Assembly: GCA_030789695.1 (NCBI GenBank)
Contig: CM061132.1
Coordinates: forward strand, 159,632,817 to 159,696,816
DNA length: 64,000 nucleotides
Source: Scilla litardierei
Lineage: Eukaryota > Streptophyta > Magnoliopsida > Asparagales > Asparagaceae
Reading direction: 5' to 3'
Numbering within the stretch: the first letter of the stretch is position 1; every line of letters starts with the position of its first letter. The notes under the pieces are model-generated. The model was not told the origin of the DNA and did not search any database. It was given only the letters and a program-made list of their open reading frames with translations. A program made the translations under genes and the position numbers. Positions 37,321 through 49,172 of the stretch are shown piece after piece.

Positions 37321-37667
37321 GGAGGTCGACAGCAACCCATCTGGTTACTCCGCAACCTTGAGGACCTCCCGCCAAGCCTCATGTCTACCGGCCACGAGTC
37401 CAGTCTCGTCGAAATCGTCGTCGGCAACGCTCGCGATCTCCTGCTCTGTTCTTACAAAGGCGCGGATTTCGTGCTCGTCGACTAATGGTTGCACGATCGG
37501 GAGAGCATTTTTGCGGCAGCGCCGGCTGCGGTGGTTTGGTTGTGGGCTACAGCGCGTTCTATAATTGCGAGAATTTTAATGGAAATATTAATTGGAGAGC
37601 AGAACAAGGCTGCGGTGGTTTTCTTTTTATCCACATGAAACATGGGTACACTGTTCTGATCGCTTAA
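37321..37667 (+). pseudogene. DUF1442-family pseudogene fragment
   Basis: In the frame of 37381 the translation reads LRNLEDLPPSLMSTGHESSL, then VEIVVGNARDLL and GADFVLVD, followed by an in-frame stop at 37483. After a frame shift GGLVVGYSAFYN follows near 37530. Plant DUF1442 proteins, methyltransferase-like with unknown activity, have matching blocks: LRGIEEL, FVVGESNDD, ADFVLVDC and VVVGYNAF, in this order. Only the C-terminal half is present, with a stop and a frameshift. The assignment rests on these short motifs recalled from the family. Confidence 0.5.
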
Positions 37668-37719
37668 TCCCGATCCATCGAAGATCTAGAAGCTGGAAAA
37701 TAAAGAAAATTAAAAAGGT

Positions 37720-37800
37720 AAAAGAGTAGTGGGATTCAAACCGTTGTCTTTACCAAAAAAAACGAGTGATTCAACCACTGGGATGAGCACTTGAGTTGAC
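37720..37800 (-). mobile_element. Possible tRNA-related SINE piece
   Basis: The minus strand has CCCAGTGGTTGAATCACTCG (A-box-like) and ACGGTTTGAATCCCAC (B-box-like) about 30 bases apart. Short, no tail seen. Confidence 0.35.
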
Positions 37801-38399
37801 ATTATTGCGTATCTTTGAAACTTTTGCTTATTCACCTGTAAATTTAATTCTTAACGATTTTCAGCATCATAAGCATGCTTCATTATCACTTCTTCAGTGG
37901 ACCGTGTGGAAAACTTTGCCCACCTTTTGTTCATAATGTTCTTTTTAAAAAAAAGTTCAGTATCATATGTATGTTTCATCATCACTCGTTTAGTGGGACG
38001 TGTGGGAAATTTTGTGCACCTTTTAGTCGCAGAAATATAAAAAAAAATTTGTGGTTAGCTAACTGTAGTTCCGAAGAATTAATAGGAAGCCTGATCAGGG
38101 ATCACATTCACCTTTCAGTGGGGGCTATCAAGGATCGATCCTTGGTGGATGCGTAACTCTCTCGCGTCTTTAACCAGTTTTTCGATGTAACAAAAAAAAA
38201 GAGTGAAGAAGAATTGTGAACCGTTTAGACATTTATAAACTGTTGAAGGCACGGCTTTGGAATCTTGTATTCGACTATTTGTGAATCTGTTGATGGTTTT
38301 TGAACTTAGGAGCAGAAGGGAGATGTTTCGAGGTATCTTTTCTTTCCGAAGCGGTGAATACAAGATTCATACCAATGAACATCCCAACGTCTGGCTACT

Positions 38400-39106
38400 G
38401 GTAGCTCTAATAATTATTTTCAACTCTCCGGAAAATGGGGCTTTTCACGTCTTGAGTTCATCTTCCGGACGTCTGACTAGGGGTTAGGCGTCTGGAAGGA
38501 AAACTCCACACGTTTGACAGACGGCTGCTCTGTTTTTCTGGCCCGCTATGTGACCATTGGATTGAGCGGTTGCCCAATCCAATGGCCACGATTTCTTGCG
38601 TCTCTTAGGGGCTATCTATTGAGCTGCTTGAGAGATGTTAGGGTATAGTTTATCAAGAGAGTTGTTGAGAGCATTCAAGATGGCTTTGAAGTGAGTAGAA
38701 GAGATTAGAACCATAAAAGAGAAAGCATAATGCTTTTGGGATTTCTTATTTTTCTCTTTACTTCTTGTGAGCGGGATTGATAGTGGGGGCTCGGTGTTTT
38801 ATCCAATTTATTACTCGCTAGAGGGTGAAGAAGAAGTCAGTGTAAGTTTGTATATCTTGATTAGATAGTGGACTCGTCTCGGATGCTGGAGTATGTCAAG
38901 TCTTTGACTGAACCAGTGTAAAGTCTATACCTCATTTCCTTTCTGATTTTATTGTGTGGATGCGTGCTTCGTTTGCTCTTTTTGATCCCGCAAGATCCGT
39001 TTAGGGTGAGATAGTTTGATGTTGTGTGGATCCAGTTTTTGGTGAGCCACGCTTCCTATAGCTGGTCGTATGGTTTGCTATTTTTGCTAGTGATCTTTTC
39101 GCAACA
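38400..39106 (+). repeat. Partial or solo LTR related to the 19892 copia family
   Basis: It aligns in order with the LTRs at 19892 and 23077: CTCCGGAAAATGG, GGACGTCTGAC, CAATCCAATGGCCACGA, AGAGTTGTTGAGAGC, TTTTGGGATTTCTT, then an end CGCAACA. No partner LTR or interior follows. Its left border is unclear (perhaps 38241) and I saw no matching five-base flanks. Confidence 0.65.
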
Positions 39107-39790
39107 ATATGAAGAGACATGGCCTCCTTGCTACACACAATAGATAATCAATTATTGGCATACAAAAAAACGACTATGTTAAGATGGTATTTAGACTTGT
39201 TGGTCAAAGGATTACAAATTTCATTAATATTTTTCCATGTAAATCGCCACCTCTAGGCCTAACATATGGGTGTTATGAATAGCATTGCTAATACTGTTTG
39301 CCTTGAAATCGACTGCTGGGTGTTAGCGTGACGGCCACTGGCAACTGCCAGGTGCACCGAACGTGTAAGACAATGGCGATAGAAAAATGAAGGGCGATGT
39401 GTTTTGTTGCCGACTGTGGTTCCACCAAAATTTTGTCCCTAGTTAAGCAACTTGCATTTGTGTTGCCAGCATCATGTTGTGTGCGTTGGACAAGAAACGA
39501 ACATGAAACATGAAAGGTCATATGAAGCTAATTAACCTGTCAATAATTGCGCCTCTGAAGTGAAAGATCAACATATAACATGCATAAAATTTTGCCACTC
39601 AGGCAGTTTGATGAGCTGCAATTGCAGAAATCCACCTCGCTTGTCGGTTTGATTTCATCGGTGTTGAGGATGGATATAATACGCGTTTTCTGTGCACGGG
39701 TTATTTCTAGTGTATCCATATTTGATAGCCTTGTAATGTTCTTATTTAATCTTCCTCGTTTAGAATTGGGACATTTAGCATGATAATTAT
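39107..39790. other. Intergenic DNA
   Basis: No gene or repeat recognised. Confidence 0.35.
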
Positions 39791-39794
39791 TTTT

Positions 39795-40113
39795 GGGGAG
39801 TTACTATGCGCACAGACCAAATTGCTCTTCCCACGGACCACTTTACACACACCTCCAAACTAATTTAAAAATAATTTTTTATTATACACACAACACCACG
39901 TCCTCATATTACACATCTCCTCTCCATGTGGCGTTGATGGCAATCGTGTCAGCAGCGGAGAAGTGGAAGATGACATGCCTGCCAATTTTGAACGGAGTTG
40001 AAGAGTTAAAAGAGAAAAATCTTTTGGCGCACTCTAAATTTTCAGTGGCAATCTTGTAAATAAGTGGTTTGTGTAAGCAGCAATTAGGTCTGTGCGCACA
40101 GCAACTTCCTCAT
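39795..40113. mobile_element. MITE with GGAGTTACTATGCGCACAG ends
   Basis: The left end GTTACTATGCGCACAGACC pairs with the right end GGTCTGTGCGCACAGCAAC with few mismatches. The interior of about 320 bp has no transposase. I could not fix the target duplication. Confidence 0.65.
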
Positions 40114-40119
40114 TTTTTG

Positions 40120-41403
40120 CAGATGTTGAGCGACTATTCGCAGAAAATCTAGAGGTATCTGCTGTTTTCATGTGATGTTGAAAAAAAATGCGACATGCAA
40201 TCGCCAACGGCTAACATGTTCACTGCAGGAAACTTCGGCTGTAGCATCTTTGTTTTTTGTGTATTTTGAGAGAATGAAATTTGTTTAAAAAAATCAAGAT
40301 CAAATCCAGCCTAGGATTCTCATAAAAAGAGAGTTGATTGATTCGAGTGGTACATCCCAACTTGGCCAATAACGAAGTGTCATTTAGGTGTGATTCTTCG
40401 ACCGGTCGGCGATCTTGGGCCCCTGCATTTGTCCCCTTCTCATTGGCAATTCAATCATGTGAACTTGACTACAGTTTCTCCTTCCAATTTATTTTTATTT
40501 TATTTTATTTTCGCTTTTTTCCCCATGCTTTTGAAATTCTCCTGGCCCATTACAAAGGGGGGGCAAAGCTTTTTTGTGTGTGGTGATTTGGTCCACCAAA
40601 TTCTTAGTTTTGGACAGTGTTTTGCAAATGAATAATAATTATCAGACTGGGGATAAGCAAATCCTGGTTCTGATTGCTGGGGGAAAAAAGTAACAAGAAA
40701 ACAGAAAATTCGCCCTGACTGTAACTTTCCTATTGATGGTCGGTTGAGATCGAGGAATATTATGAACAAATTCGATGGCACTACTCTCTTTAATGGATTG
40801 GTTTGAGTTCGAATAAGGTAGATGTTGCCATTTATACCCTTATCAATTGTGGAAATTGAAAAAATTGCGTTCGAATAAGGATTTTTTTGGGGAACTTTTT
40901 GAGGAAAAACACAAGCAAAAATGAATCCTCATTTGAGAGCGAAACAGCCCCTTATCGCACGCAAAGGGCACTATTTTGAAGGGTTGAATGATTGGGATGG
41001 AAGAAGTTGGATCCTGGTGGGGAAATAAATTATCCACACAAGAAAAATAATGAGCTTGAAGATTTGATGCTTTTGACAAGGATTTGGGTGAATAGAGTTT
41101 GGGGGTAAAATGATGAGGCCATCTTTTAACTGGACCAAATGGTTACATATTTGTTCCTACTTGGCAGAAAAGTGAAGGTAGTATCCACATGAAGGCGTGC
41201 ATTCGAATAGAAAAAGGAAATAATATCATGCTCAAAATCCAATTGCTGGGTGGACTCAAAAAAAATCTTTATCTGAGTTTATGATGTCAGTTACAGATCA
41301 TTGATGATCAAACAAATAGCTATACAAATATTGCACTTATAGAATTATTGACGTATGATGACGTAGTAGCAGATGAAGCTTCTTGGCTGGATGGGTCTAT
41401 CTC
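40120..41403. other. Intergenic DNA
   Basis: No gene recognised; the open frames on both strands look random. Confidence 0.35.
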
Positions 41404-41407
41404 CTAA

Positions 41408-41841
41408 GGGCGTGTTCTTTTGTGTTGTTGTGAGTGTTGAAGTGGTGAAATTCCACTATTCTTTGCACTATTCACTCACTTCAACACTCACTTCAACAAA
41501 TCATGTTCTTTTGGGCTGGATGCTTTCTCCGCTGATCTCGCATACGTGGCAGCCAGATTCCAACAAATGTAGAAGGTAAAAAATGTTGTGATTACAGATG
41601 TTGGAATGGGGAGGGGGGCCCGCCTCTATCTCTCTCTCCATCTCTCTCCAACATTCACAACAACATTCACAACCTACTTCAACACAAAAAAACACAACAG
41701 AGTTGTGTGGGCCCCACAAAAAATTCCAACATCCACATTCACAACCCCACTTTTACCCAAAAAAAAACACAATACTCTACTTTCCCAACACTAATCAGTC
41801 ATTCCAACAAACACAAATATAGTCTCAAAAGAACAGGCCCT
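41408..41841. mobile_element. hAT-like MITE
   Basis: It begins GGGCGTGTTCTTTTG and ends CAAAAGAACAGGCCC, imperfect inverted ends of a kind common in plant hAT MITEs. The interior is rich in CAACATTCACAAC-type repeats on one side and their complements on the other. No transposase. Confidence 0.65.
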
Positions 41842-41849
41842 AGGTGTCA

Positions 41850-43857
41850 TGATGTCTGCACATAATAGTTTACAAGATCGTAGCAAGTTAAATACAAGAG
41901 GCTGCCCTATCTTCGACTCCTATAAAGCTTCAAATCTAGAGCTCGAGAGATGAGAAATATAACCCTAAGAGAGAGTAGAGAATAGGATGGGCTGTCTCCT
42001 TCATTGAGAGGAGAGATTTATAGATTTGGTCCGATGTTATTTTAGTACTTGGGTTGAATTAGCATGTTTCCTGAATGTCTTGGCCTTTACACACCATATG
42101 CAACAATATTCATGTTTGGCATTTTAGGAAAGAGTGATGAGAATATAGGTTTTCTTATGCAATCCGTTTACATCCCGGCCATGATTGGCTTGTTGGCCCC
42201 CATTTGCAACCCATACATCCATCTGTAGCTTTTTTTTTGGTAGGATACAGCGGAAAGCAGCAAAGTGTGAAGTGTGCGTGCGGTCGGATCTCAATCCAGC
42301 GCCTCCGAATAAGAAGGGGCGAGTGAATAGCATCTGAGTAATTGCTCATTGGCCATGTGTAGCTTTAATACTGTATCAGATGCTTTCTCATTTGTCTCTC
42401 GCAATTGCTCTTTTTTGTGTAAAGACCCCTTTTGTTTTGTGTTTCTACTATTGGAATCTAACCAAAATTTGCTACTCTATTTTGATCAAGTTGATGAGTG
42501 CGTGCTCCGTTGTGCTCCACTGTGCAAATTTTTGTACAATTTGAACATGTGATATGATACTTTTACGGCAAATCTTGGACCAAAATGTTGGAATTGCTCA
42601 GTTGTGACAAAAGAAAGCTAAAAATCAAAGGATACCTTTAAATATTTTATCCAGTAACTTGATCTAAACAAAAATAGCATAAATCATGGGGGGAAAATAA
42701 ATCGAGCTTTTTGCCCACCCGCTGACGTCCTAATCCTGACATGCTTAATGTTTCTTTTGCCAAAATTGTGGGATAATGAAGTATTTTATTATATATGTAT
42801 ATAATTTATGCACCGACCAAACCTCCCTCGTATATTTTTATTTATTTTTTCCAACCTAAAGCAATAGGTTATATGTATGATGTTTGTAGAGGAATGGGCC
42901 AAAGGCTTGGGAACAAAGCAATGCTTACGCATGCATTTGGTAGTTTATTAAAGCAGCTAACGGACTGATTAGTATAATGCAAAATTGATCTTAATTTGGG
43001 TATACAGTAAAAATGACCTGTAGCTGCAACCCATGACGCCTTAAAACATCCCATATACTCAAAATAGCAATACTAACACCAAATTAAAACAAAAAGAGTA
43101 ATGGAAAAAAAATAACACCTGGGCAAGTTTCTTAGATGTAACCTACGTAACGTGTTTTTATTAGATAAAGTAAAAAAGAAAAAACTTACAAACGGCCTCC
43201 TCCTTTTGACTCTGCCTAATAGAAAACTGTAACATCGACATTGCTCCGAGAAAAATTTTCTTCTACCTAAGTTAGGTGCACACGAGTTTAGCATCAAAAA
43301 AAATATGGAGGCGCTAAATGGTAATTTTGTCAAATTAAAAACATACATCGAGGTACAAACAAATTGGTAATAAAATGTAACTGGCTCATAAACTGTGTGC
43401 GTGAGCGCATATATACATGTGAAAATACTACCAAACCTGTAGGATATTTTAGTGTATTTTGCACAAACTTACAATCGCCGTGTATAAGGAGGGATATTAC
43501 ACTTTTCTTGTATTTATCTTAATTCTGCAAAATTTTGATGAGTCTACATGCTGTATATACATACAATGAATACGGAATACGATGAGCAACATACTAGTAT
43601 GTATACACGCGTAACTTATAACGGAATGAGAAAAAGTCTTCCAAGTTTCCGGTGAATGGGAGCCCCCCTCGCTGTCGAAGCCTGAGACTCCACAAGCAGA
43701 GACAAAATCATAGGACTCCAGCTCCATAAAAATGGACTCCGCAAAACCCAGCCCAACCCCCACCATGAATCGATCCATCCAACAATCTCCCCAAAGAAAT
43801 CTCAGCTCCCACCCAAATTCTCTCCCAAGCCGGCCCTTTTCTTTTCTAAGCACGACG
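41850..43857. other. Upstream intergenic region of the PP2C gene
   Basis: The PP2C promoter should lie in its right part, but I could not place a transcription start. TATA-like stretches occur near 43410 and 43553. Nothing else recognised. Confidence 0.35.
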
Positions 43858-43866
43858 ATGCGGTGA
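43858..43866 (+). promoter_or_regulatory. Minimal upstream ORF (ATG CGG TGA) before PP2C
   Basis: A two-codon ORF ends 10 bases before the chosen PP2C start. If the transcript begins upstream of 43858, ribosomes would meet this Met-Arg-stop unit first. Such minimal uORFs can stall or limit reinitiation. Transcription start is unknown. Confidence 0.5.
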
Positions 43867-43876
43867 GATTTGGCAC

Positions 43877-44146
43877 ATGAGCCCGATGCGGCACCTGACG
43901 GCGCTGCTGAATGGACTGGCCAAGTCTCTGTACGGGGGAGGCGGAGGGAGAGGGAAGAAGCTTGTGGCAGACGAGGAGGCCGGCGGCAAAGAGGCGGCGG
44001 ATGCGATGCTGAGGGACGCCAGGAAGAAGGAGATGGTGCTGAAGAGCTCGGGCGTTGTCAGGGGAGAAGGGTCGAACTGCTTCGTGTCGGTCTTCTCGCA
44101 GAGAGGCGAGAAAGGAGTGAATCAAGATTGTTCCATCGTGTGGGAT
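43877..44146 (+). CDS. PP2C exon 1
   Basis: Ninety codons from MSPMRHLTALLNGLAKSLYG to NQDCSIVWD; the donor is GAT/gttcgt. The first in-frame ATG after the minimal uORF is taken as the start. An ATG three codons downstream (43886) is also possible. Confidence 0.88.
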
Positions 44147-45329
44147 GTTCGTTAATTCCTCCCCCCTCCTCCTCCCCCCTCCTCTGTTTGTCTGTGGGTT
44201 GCTGCTAAATTCGATCAATTGTAGGAATATGGATGCCAAAAAGACATGATTTTTTGCGGGATATTTGATGGGCACGGCCCTTGGGGCCACTACGTCGCCA
44301 AGATGGTGCGCGAGTCGCTTCCCCCGTCGCTGCTCGGCAACTGGCAGGCGGCCGTCGCCCGGAGCTCGCTTGCAGACAAAGAGATCTGCCAGTTTGACGT
44401 CTGGAAGCAGTCCTATATTCGAGCCTGCGCTTCCATAGACGCAGAGCTCGAGCACCACCGCAAGCTGGACTCGTTCTACAGCGGCACCACCGCCCTCGCC
44501 ATCGTCAAACAGGTGACGTCACCGCCATAGAAAATGATGGTATATGGAATTTAGATTTAATTTAATTTTTGATAATAGACTCAACATCCCGAGAGTCGAC
44601 TTTCTTGTTAGGGTGAGCTCATGGTAGTAGCAAATGTTGGGGATTCTCGCGCTGTTCTGGCAACCATTTCCGATGATGGGAGCTTGGTTCCTGTTCAGCT
44701 CACCATCGATTTTAAACCAAATTTGCCTCGTACGTTTCTCGTCAACAAAATGATTGTTCATTCTGTATAGAACAACCTACAGATTATTATTTTTTTAACC
44801 TTTTTATCTGCAGAGGAAGCGGAGCGGATTAATGAGTGCAAGGGACGAGTTTTGTGCTTGAGAGATGAGCCAGGAGTGCACCGAGTGTGGTTGCCGAATG
44901 AGGAAGCGCCTGGATTGGCAATGTCGCGAGCATTTGGAGACTACTGCATCAAAGATTACGGGCTCATCTCTGTTCCTGAAGTGACTCAGAGGATGGTAGC
45001 AAACACGGACCAGTTCGTAGTGATTGCAACCGATGGGGTATGCTATGATTTAATCTGAATCTCGTTTTAACGTAGCAATACGTATTGAACAATTGTTCGT
45101 TTGGTTCCAGGTATGGGACGTGATCTCCAACAAAGAAGCAGTGGAGATCGTGTCGTCAACGAAAGATAGGGGGAAGTCGGCGAAAAGACTGGTCGAATGT
45201 GCGGTCCGTGCGTGGAGGCGCAAGAGGAGAGGCGTTGCAGTCGATGACTGCTCGGCGATATGTCTCTTCTTTTCGCAGTCTGCTGATCGTTTGTTGACGT
45301 GCAGTTCGCAACATGGACTTGTTTCCTGA
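43877..45329 (+). CDS. Clade-E protein phosphatase 2C, complete, 5 exons, 372 aa
   Basis: This is a Mg/Mn-dependent Ser/Thr phosphatase of the plant PP2C family. Exons 43877-44146, 44225-44512, 44612-44729, 44814-45037 and 45111-45329 have GT-AG borders and join into an open frame ending TGA. Metal-site and core motifs are present: NQD (Asp84), FDGHGP (Asp105), SGTTA, NVGDSRA (Asp197), SRAFGDYCIK, ATDGVWD (Asp299) and VDDCSA (Asp345-346). The order and spacing fit clade E, which includes Arabidopsis EGR phosphatases. Unlike many relatives it starts MSPMRHL, without Gly at position 2, so this start predicts no myristoylation. The first two exons are GC-rich. It lies about 7.7 kb downstream of PLD zeta, same strand. 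It is very probably functional. Confidence 0.93.
44225..44512 (+). CDS. PP2C exon 2
   Basis: Ninety-six codons carry FCGIFDGHGPWGHYVAK and SGTTALAIVKQ. The acceptor is ATTGTAG and the donor gtgacg. Intron 1 is 78 bp. Confidence 0.92.
44612..44729 (+). CDS. PP2C exon 3
   Basis: It encodes GELMVVANVGDSRAVLATIS through FKPNLP and ends in phase 1 (C/gtacgt). The split codon gives Gln in the family motif PNLPQEAERI. Confidence 0.9.
44814..45037 (+). CDS. PP2C exon 4
   Basis: It begins by completing the Gln codon, then EAERINECKGRV, LAMSRAFGDYCIKDYG and VVIATDG. Donor GGG/gtatgc. Confidence 0.92.
45111..45329 (+). CDS. PP2C exon 5
   Basis: It reads VWDVISNKEAVEIVSSTKDR, then DDCSAICLFF and the end HGLVS with TGA. 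Acceptor GTTCCAG. Confidence 0.92.
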   Translation, partial: VWDVISNKEAVEIVSSTKDRGKSAKRLVECAVRAWRRKRRGVAVDDCSAICLFFSQSADRLLTCSSQHGLVS

Positions 45330-46204
45330 ATAAATTACGTAATGAATCTTTCAGCTATCTTCCCGTATGCTTCTTGTGTATAATTTCGTTGCGTGACCTA
45401 AAAAGTGACGGCTTTCCCATGAAATCGATGGTGTCGATGTCTATGGGGATGAGCTTCTTGGCATCTCCCTTTAGGAGCTTCATGGTGATCAATGGTAATT
45501 TGTTGATGGTCACTCATCCGTCCACCAAGAGCTTACCCAGCAGCACGATGCCTAATGTCCAAATATAGTTCTCCAAGTGGTTAGATGCTTGATTAGAAGG
45601 TCACACTAATGAGAGCTGGCAGAGGGGGATTTTTTTTAATTAAAAAAATATTTCCACATCTACACATCGGTGATGATACAGATACAGATACACACATCGA
45701 TGATTCATGTTACCGACGGACGTACCTGTCGATAATTATATCGAATCAACAACTTTTTCCATCGGTGATGTCTGCAATAATGACCAATTGTCAGCAATAT
45801 TGTTACCAGTCGCCTAGTGAATTACTAACAGAAATGATCAATTCTGAAATATGCTGGCTTTTTATGACCCAAGATTCAAACAGCATAACAAGATAATAAA
45901 TAGTAGAATCAGTTGGCAAGACAAGCAAATTCTTAATAACACAGTTCACAACGAGGGCACGTACTAGACTACATAGACGGTACTTATAACTACAAAATGG
46001 TAAGACAAATAAGATGTCACTAACATTTCACCCGTTCTTCTACATATGATCAACTCATCTCACGCATGAAATGGCAGGGTGCTTACCGATATACAATTTT
46101 ATGCTGAATCCTGAGGAAAATAAAACGCAAAAGATACATGTTTGTCTCAATGTCATCAAAGGATAAGGAGCCAATAAAGGCACAATTAATGAAAGCATGT
46201 AAAA

Positions 46205-48530
46205 CCTTCAGAACTCTATGCTGCGGTGTTCTCCTCCGCAACACCTTCAAATGTTTGTCCTTCAATGACCTCGAGGACATCATGTAGACAAGGGCGAAAG
46301 AATATAACGGCAAAGCTAGTCAGGAGGAAGAACAGGAATATCAAGTTCACCTTCTTTCAACATCCAATCTGCAGTAGAACCAAGTATGCATTGGTTAACT
46401 AAGTCTGAATGATCGACCATTAAGATGTTTAGTTTCAACCAAAGCAAATGAACAATGTCATATTTTCAGTGTGTTTGACAACAAAAAAGGCTATGTATAC
46501 ATTGACAATGTTGGGTTAGATTAGATCTAGCAAAATCGAAGTTGAATTGCCTCACTATATTGATCACTGAAGTCTATGCAAGAGATCAAACAAGAAATAG
46601 CAAAAGGTGTTACAGCTTGGAAGTTAATGAAAGGCTATAGGCAGGATTAATAGAAATATAGACATATAAAATGGATGAAGGCATTAAAAAGAATTTGCAT
46701 TGAGAAAAAAGCAAGTGTGCCACCGATGCTGGTTGGCTTAAATCACTAGTATTTGCTAGGCACCAACTATTCACAAATAGTTATATCACTCAGGAAAGTA
46801 GTTGGGGATAAATAATAAAAGTTACGACAATAAGTAGTCAAATTTAGAAGTATCAAGCATAGAAAAACTAGCTAACACATTAACACTATCAATTCCATTT
46901 AAATTCAAGCATCAAATTAAGTATTCAATAAACAAAAATTTGGAAAGCTAAGTTAATTGCTGTTTCATAGGAAATTGCATAATGCAAACCAAAACTCGTA
47001 TGAATTTGGAACTTGGAAAACCTAAATACACAATTACTCCATCCATACATAAAAGGAGCTCTAACTAAGTTTATATAAACGTACCTTCTACTTGATAATA
47101 TCAGGCAAGCAGAGGCGAAATAACTACATGGGTCCTGAGTGCCAGCAACGTTGTTGCTTCCTATAAGCCTCATATGACTAAGGTAACTCACATTAGCACT
47201 AAATTGCAAACAACCCGATTCAAATATACATTTTCCATGCAAACAAACTAAACAACATCCAAAAAAAACCTTTGGTACCTTAACATCTTTGAGGAAGATA
47301 AACTTCAAGCTTTTGAGATGTGCTCAGACCGCAATATCCATGTCTCTACCATGGCCCTCTCCAGCCACTCACCAAAATCCTACAATGCCTTAATTCTCCA
47401 AATTTCGACGGTCCCATTGAATCCAAAAAAAATGTTAATGAACACACCATTACCCTGCTGCTCAAGCAAAGGTTAACATTTGAAGCCTTGTCACCAAGTT
47501 CTCACCTTTATTCTCCAAAAAAGCTCATGGACATGCCACTCCACCTCAGAGCGGAAGCAAAGGTTAATGTTTGAAGCCTGGTCAGCAAGGTCTGCAATCA
47601 ACAAACAACAAACTTACTAGACCTAACAATGGAAATATACAAACAACAAATATCAAGCATTGGTTGATAAATTTTATGGAGCTTGAAATAGTGCACTGTA
47701 CATTTTAAGAAATCAGGAGGTAGGTTGGAAGCATCAAAGATGATAAACTCATAATGTTTTACATAACTACACTTCATGGTCAACTGGAGATTCCCAGCTT
47801 TGTACCTATCTCGAATGACCCTATGACTGTAAGCAATTCATAGCCAACTCTGCATTCTGGTCTACTTCCTTTTGTCAACCTCGTGACTAATCAGTATTTG
47901 CATAGTCGGATCATCAGAATCATGCATAGCCTGAACCAACATGTTTGATCTCGGCCAATCCAAATTACACACGTCGACAATCGACCTGATAAACCTACTC
48001 AAAAATCATCCAGAAACAAACCTCACAAATCTGACATAACAAGTGGCCACATAAAAAATTTGACTTTTTTCCTGAATTCTCACCTTTTTCTAATTGCACA
48101 TGGGGATATAAATCAACACCATTGGGTAATTTCCTCTGCCTTTCTCCGGATATTGGATCTCCTCCATGACATGTTTAATTCTCTTGAATCTGATCCAGAA
48201 GCAACCCAATAATAAAATCATTTTATTAGCACTCTGAATCAAGAACAAAATCGTGCAAGCATCTATTAAAAACTGAAGGATGTAAGCAATGTATTCAACC
48301 AGCAACCAGACCCAACCAAAATATACCAAATCGTAAGCACCTTGTATGCCGAATGAAGAGCTGAAGGTCGAGAAAGCCATTAGCCTCTTAAGATCGGAAG
48401 CCACATTATGCATCCCCTTAAAATAAGTAGCAATCTCGAACCCCAAAAGGACAACAGCCAGCTAGATGAACAACTTAATGCAGCTGTAGAACCTGCGCAT
48501 AAACGATGTGCTCTCGTCAGGATGGGATGA
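46205..48530 (-). pseudogene. CSLC-like glucan synthase pseudogene 1
   Basis: Read leftwards, the pieces follow a cellulose-synthase-like C protein, a Golgi xyloglucan-backbone beta-1,4-glucan synthase family: RRFYSCIKLFI, stop, LAVVLLGFEIATYF (about 48500); ILFLIQSANK, LGCFWIRFKRIK and NYPMVLIYIPMCN (to 48090); VCNLDWPRSNMLVQ and HDSDDP (about 47970); MKCSYVKHYEFIIFDA (about 47770); [14 protein letters not shown], stop (about 47410); KFIFLKDVKV (about 47300); CELP, stop, SYEAYRKQQ and HSGPM, stop, LFRLCLPDIIK (about 47180-47095); and KKVNLIFLFFLLTSFAV (about 46365). Exon borders remain recognisable, so it derives from a genomic, not processed, copy. Many stops and frameshifts make it dead. 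The N-terminal exon was not recognised. Confidence 0.85.
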
Positions 48531-49172
48531 AGCTATATCCCTAAGGTATGTGGACCTAAACTATCAGTTAAATATTGAACAACATTAGCAATGAGACTCA
48601 AATGGCGGAAACCAAAGTTAAATCTAGATCAAATCCAAGATGAATAATGGCAGATCTAACGAATTACTCCTTTCATGCCTTCCTACTCCTCAGAGCAGTC
48701 CATTCGTCGAATGCCTTGGAGAATTTTCACCTGATCATGGGTGGTGCCGTGACCACATCTGCATCATCGCCATCCACTGCCATCCTCTCCATCTTCCTTT
48801 GGGAGTTTTCTGGCAAGATCAAGTGAGGTCAGGAATGGCTTCAATGGTGGTGAAAATCAGTAGTCGGCCTTGCAGTAAAGAGTCGCCATGGAGGTTGATG
48901 CTTAGGGATCTGTGTCGATGAAGGCATTTTTGCAGGATAATTGGGGATTGTGTATTCTAGCGTACATCCCTGGACCTGCACAGTGTAAAATGTATCATTC
49001 TTTCCATGTAAGGAGAATTTAATTTGTTCACTGGGGCATTGACAGGGTGAGTATGCGACATTCTCCTTCGATGGCAAACAGAATCAAATTTCATTGACAG
49101 GGACATGAAAATGCATGCTTGTAATACTTGGCAAATAAATTTGTGGTGTGCAATCAAAAGGCTCAAGAACCA

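Noticed and set aside
43802..44458. 218-codon minus-strand ORF over the PP2C first exons
   Set aside because: It is antisense to PP2C exons 1-2, whose splice sites and catalytic motifs are clear. The GC-rich composition keeps the opposite frame open.
45359..45568. Plus- and minus-strand ORFs just after the PP2C stop
   Set aside because: No motif could be tied to a family with confidence. Probably the PP2C 3' UTR and unrelated debris.
48640..48830. Plus-strand MADLTNYSFH ORF conserved in both duplication copies (also at 59263)
   Set aside because: Similarity is explained by the recent segmental duplication. It lies just upstream of the minus-strand CSLC pseudogenes and has no recognisable domain.
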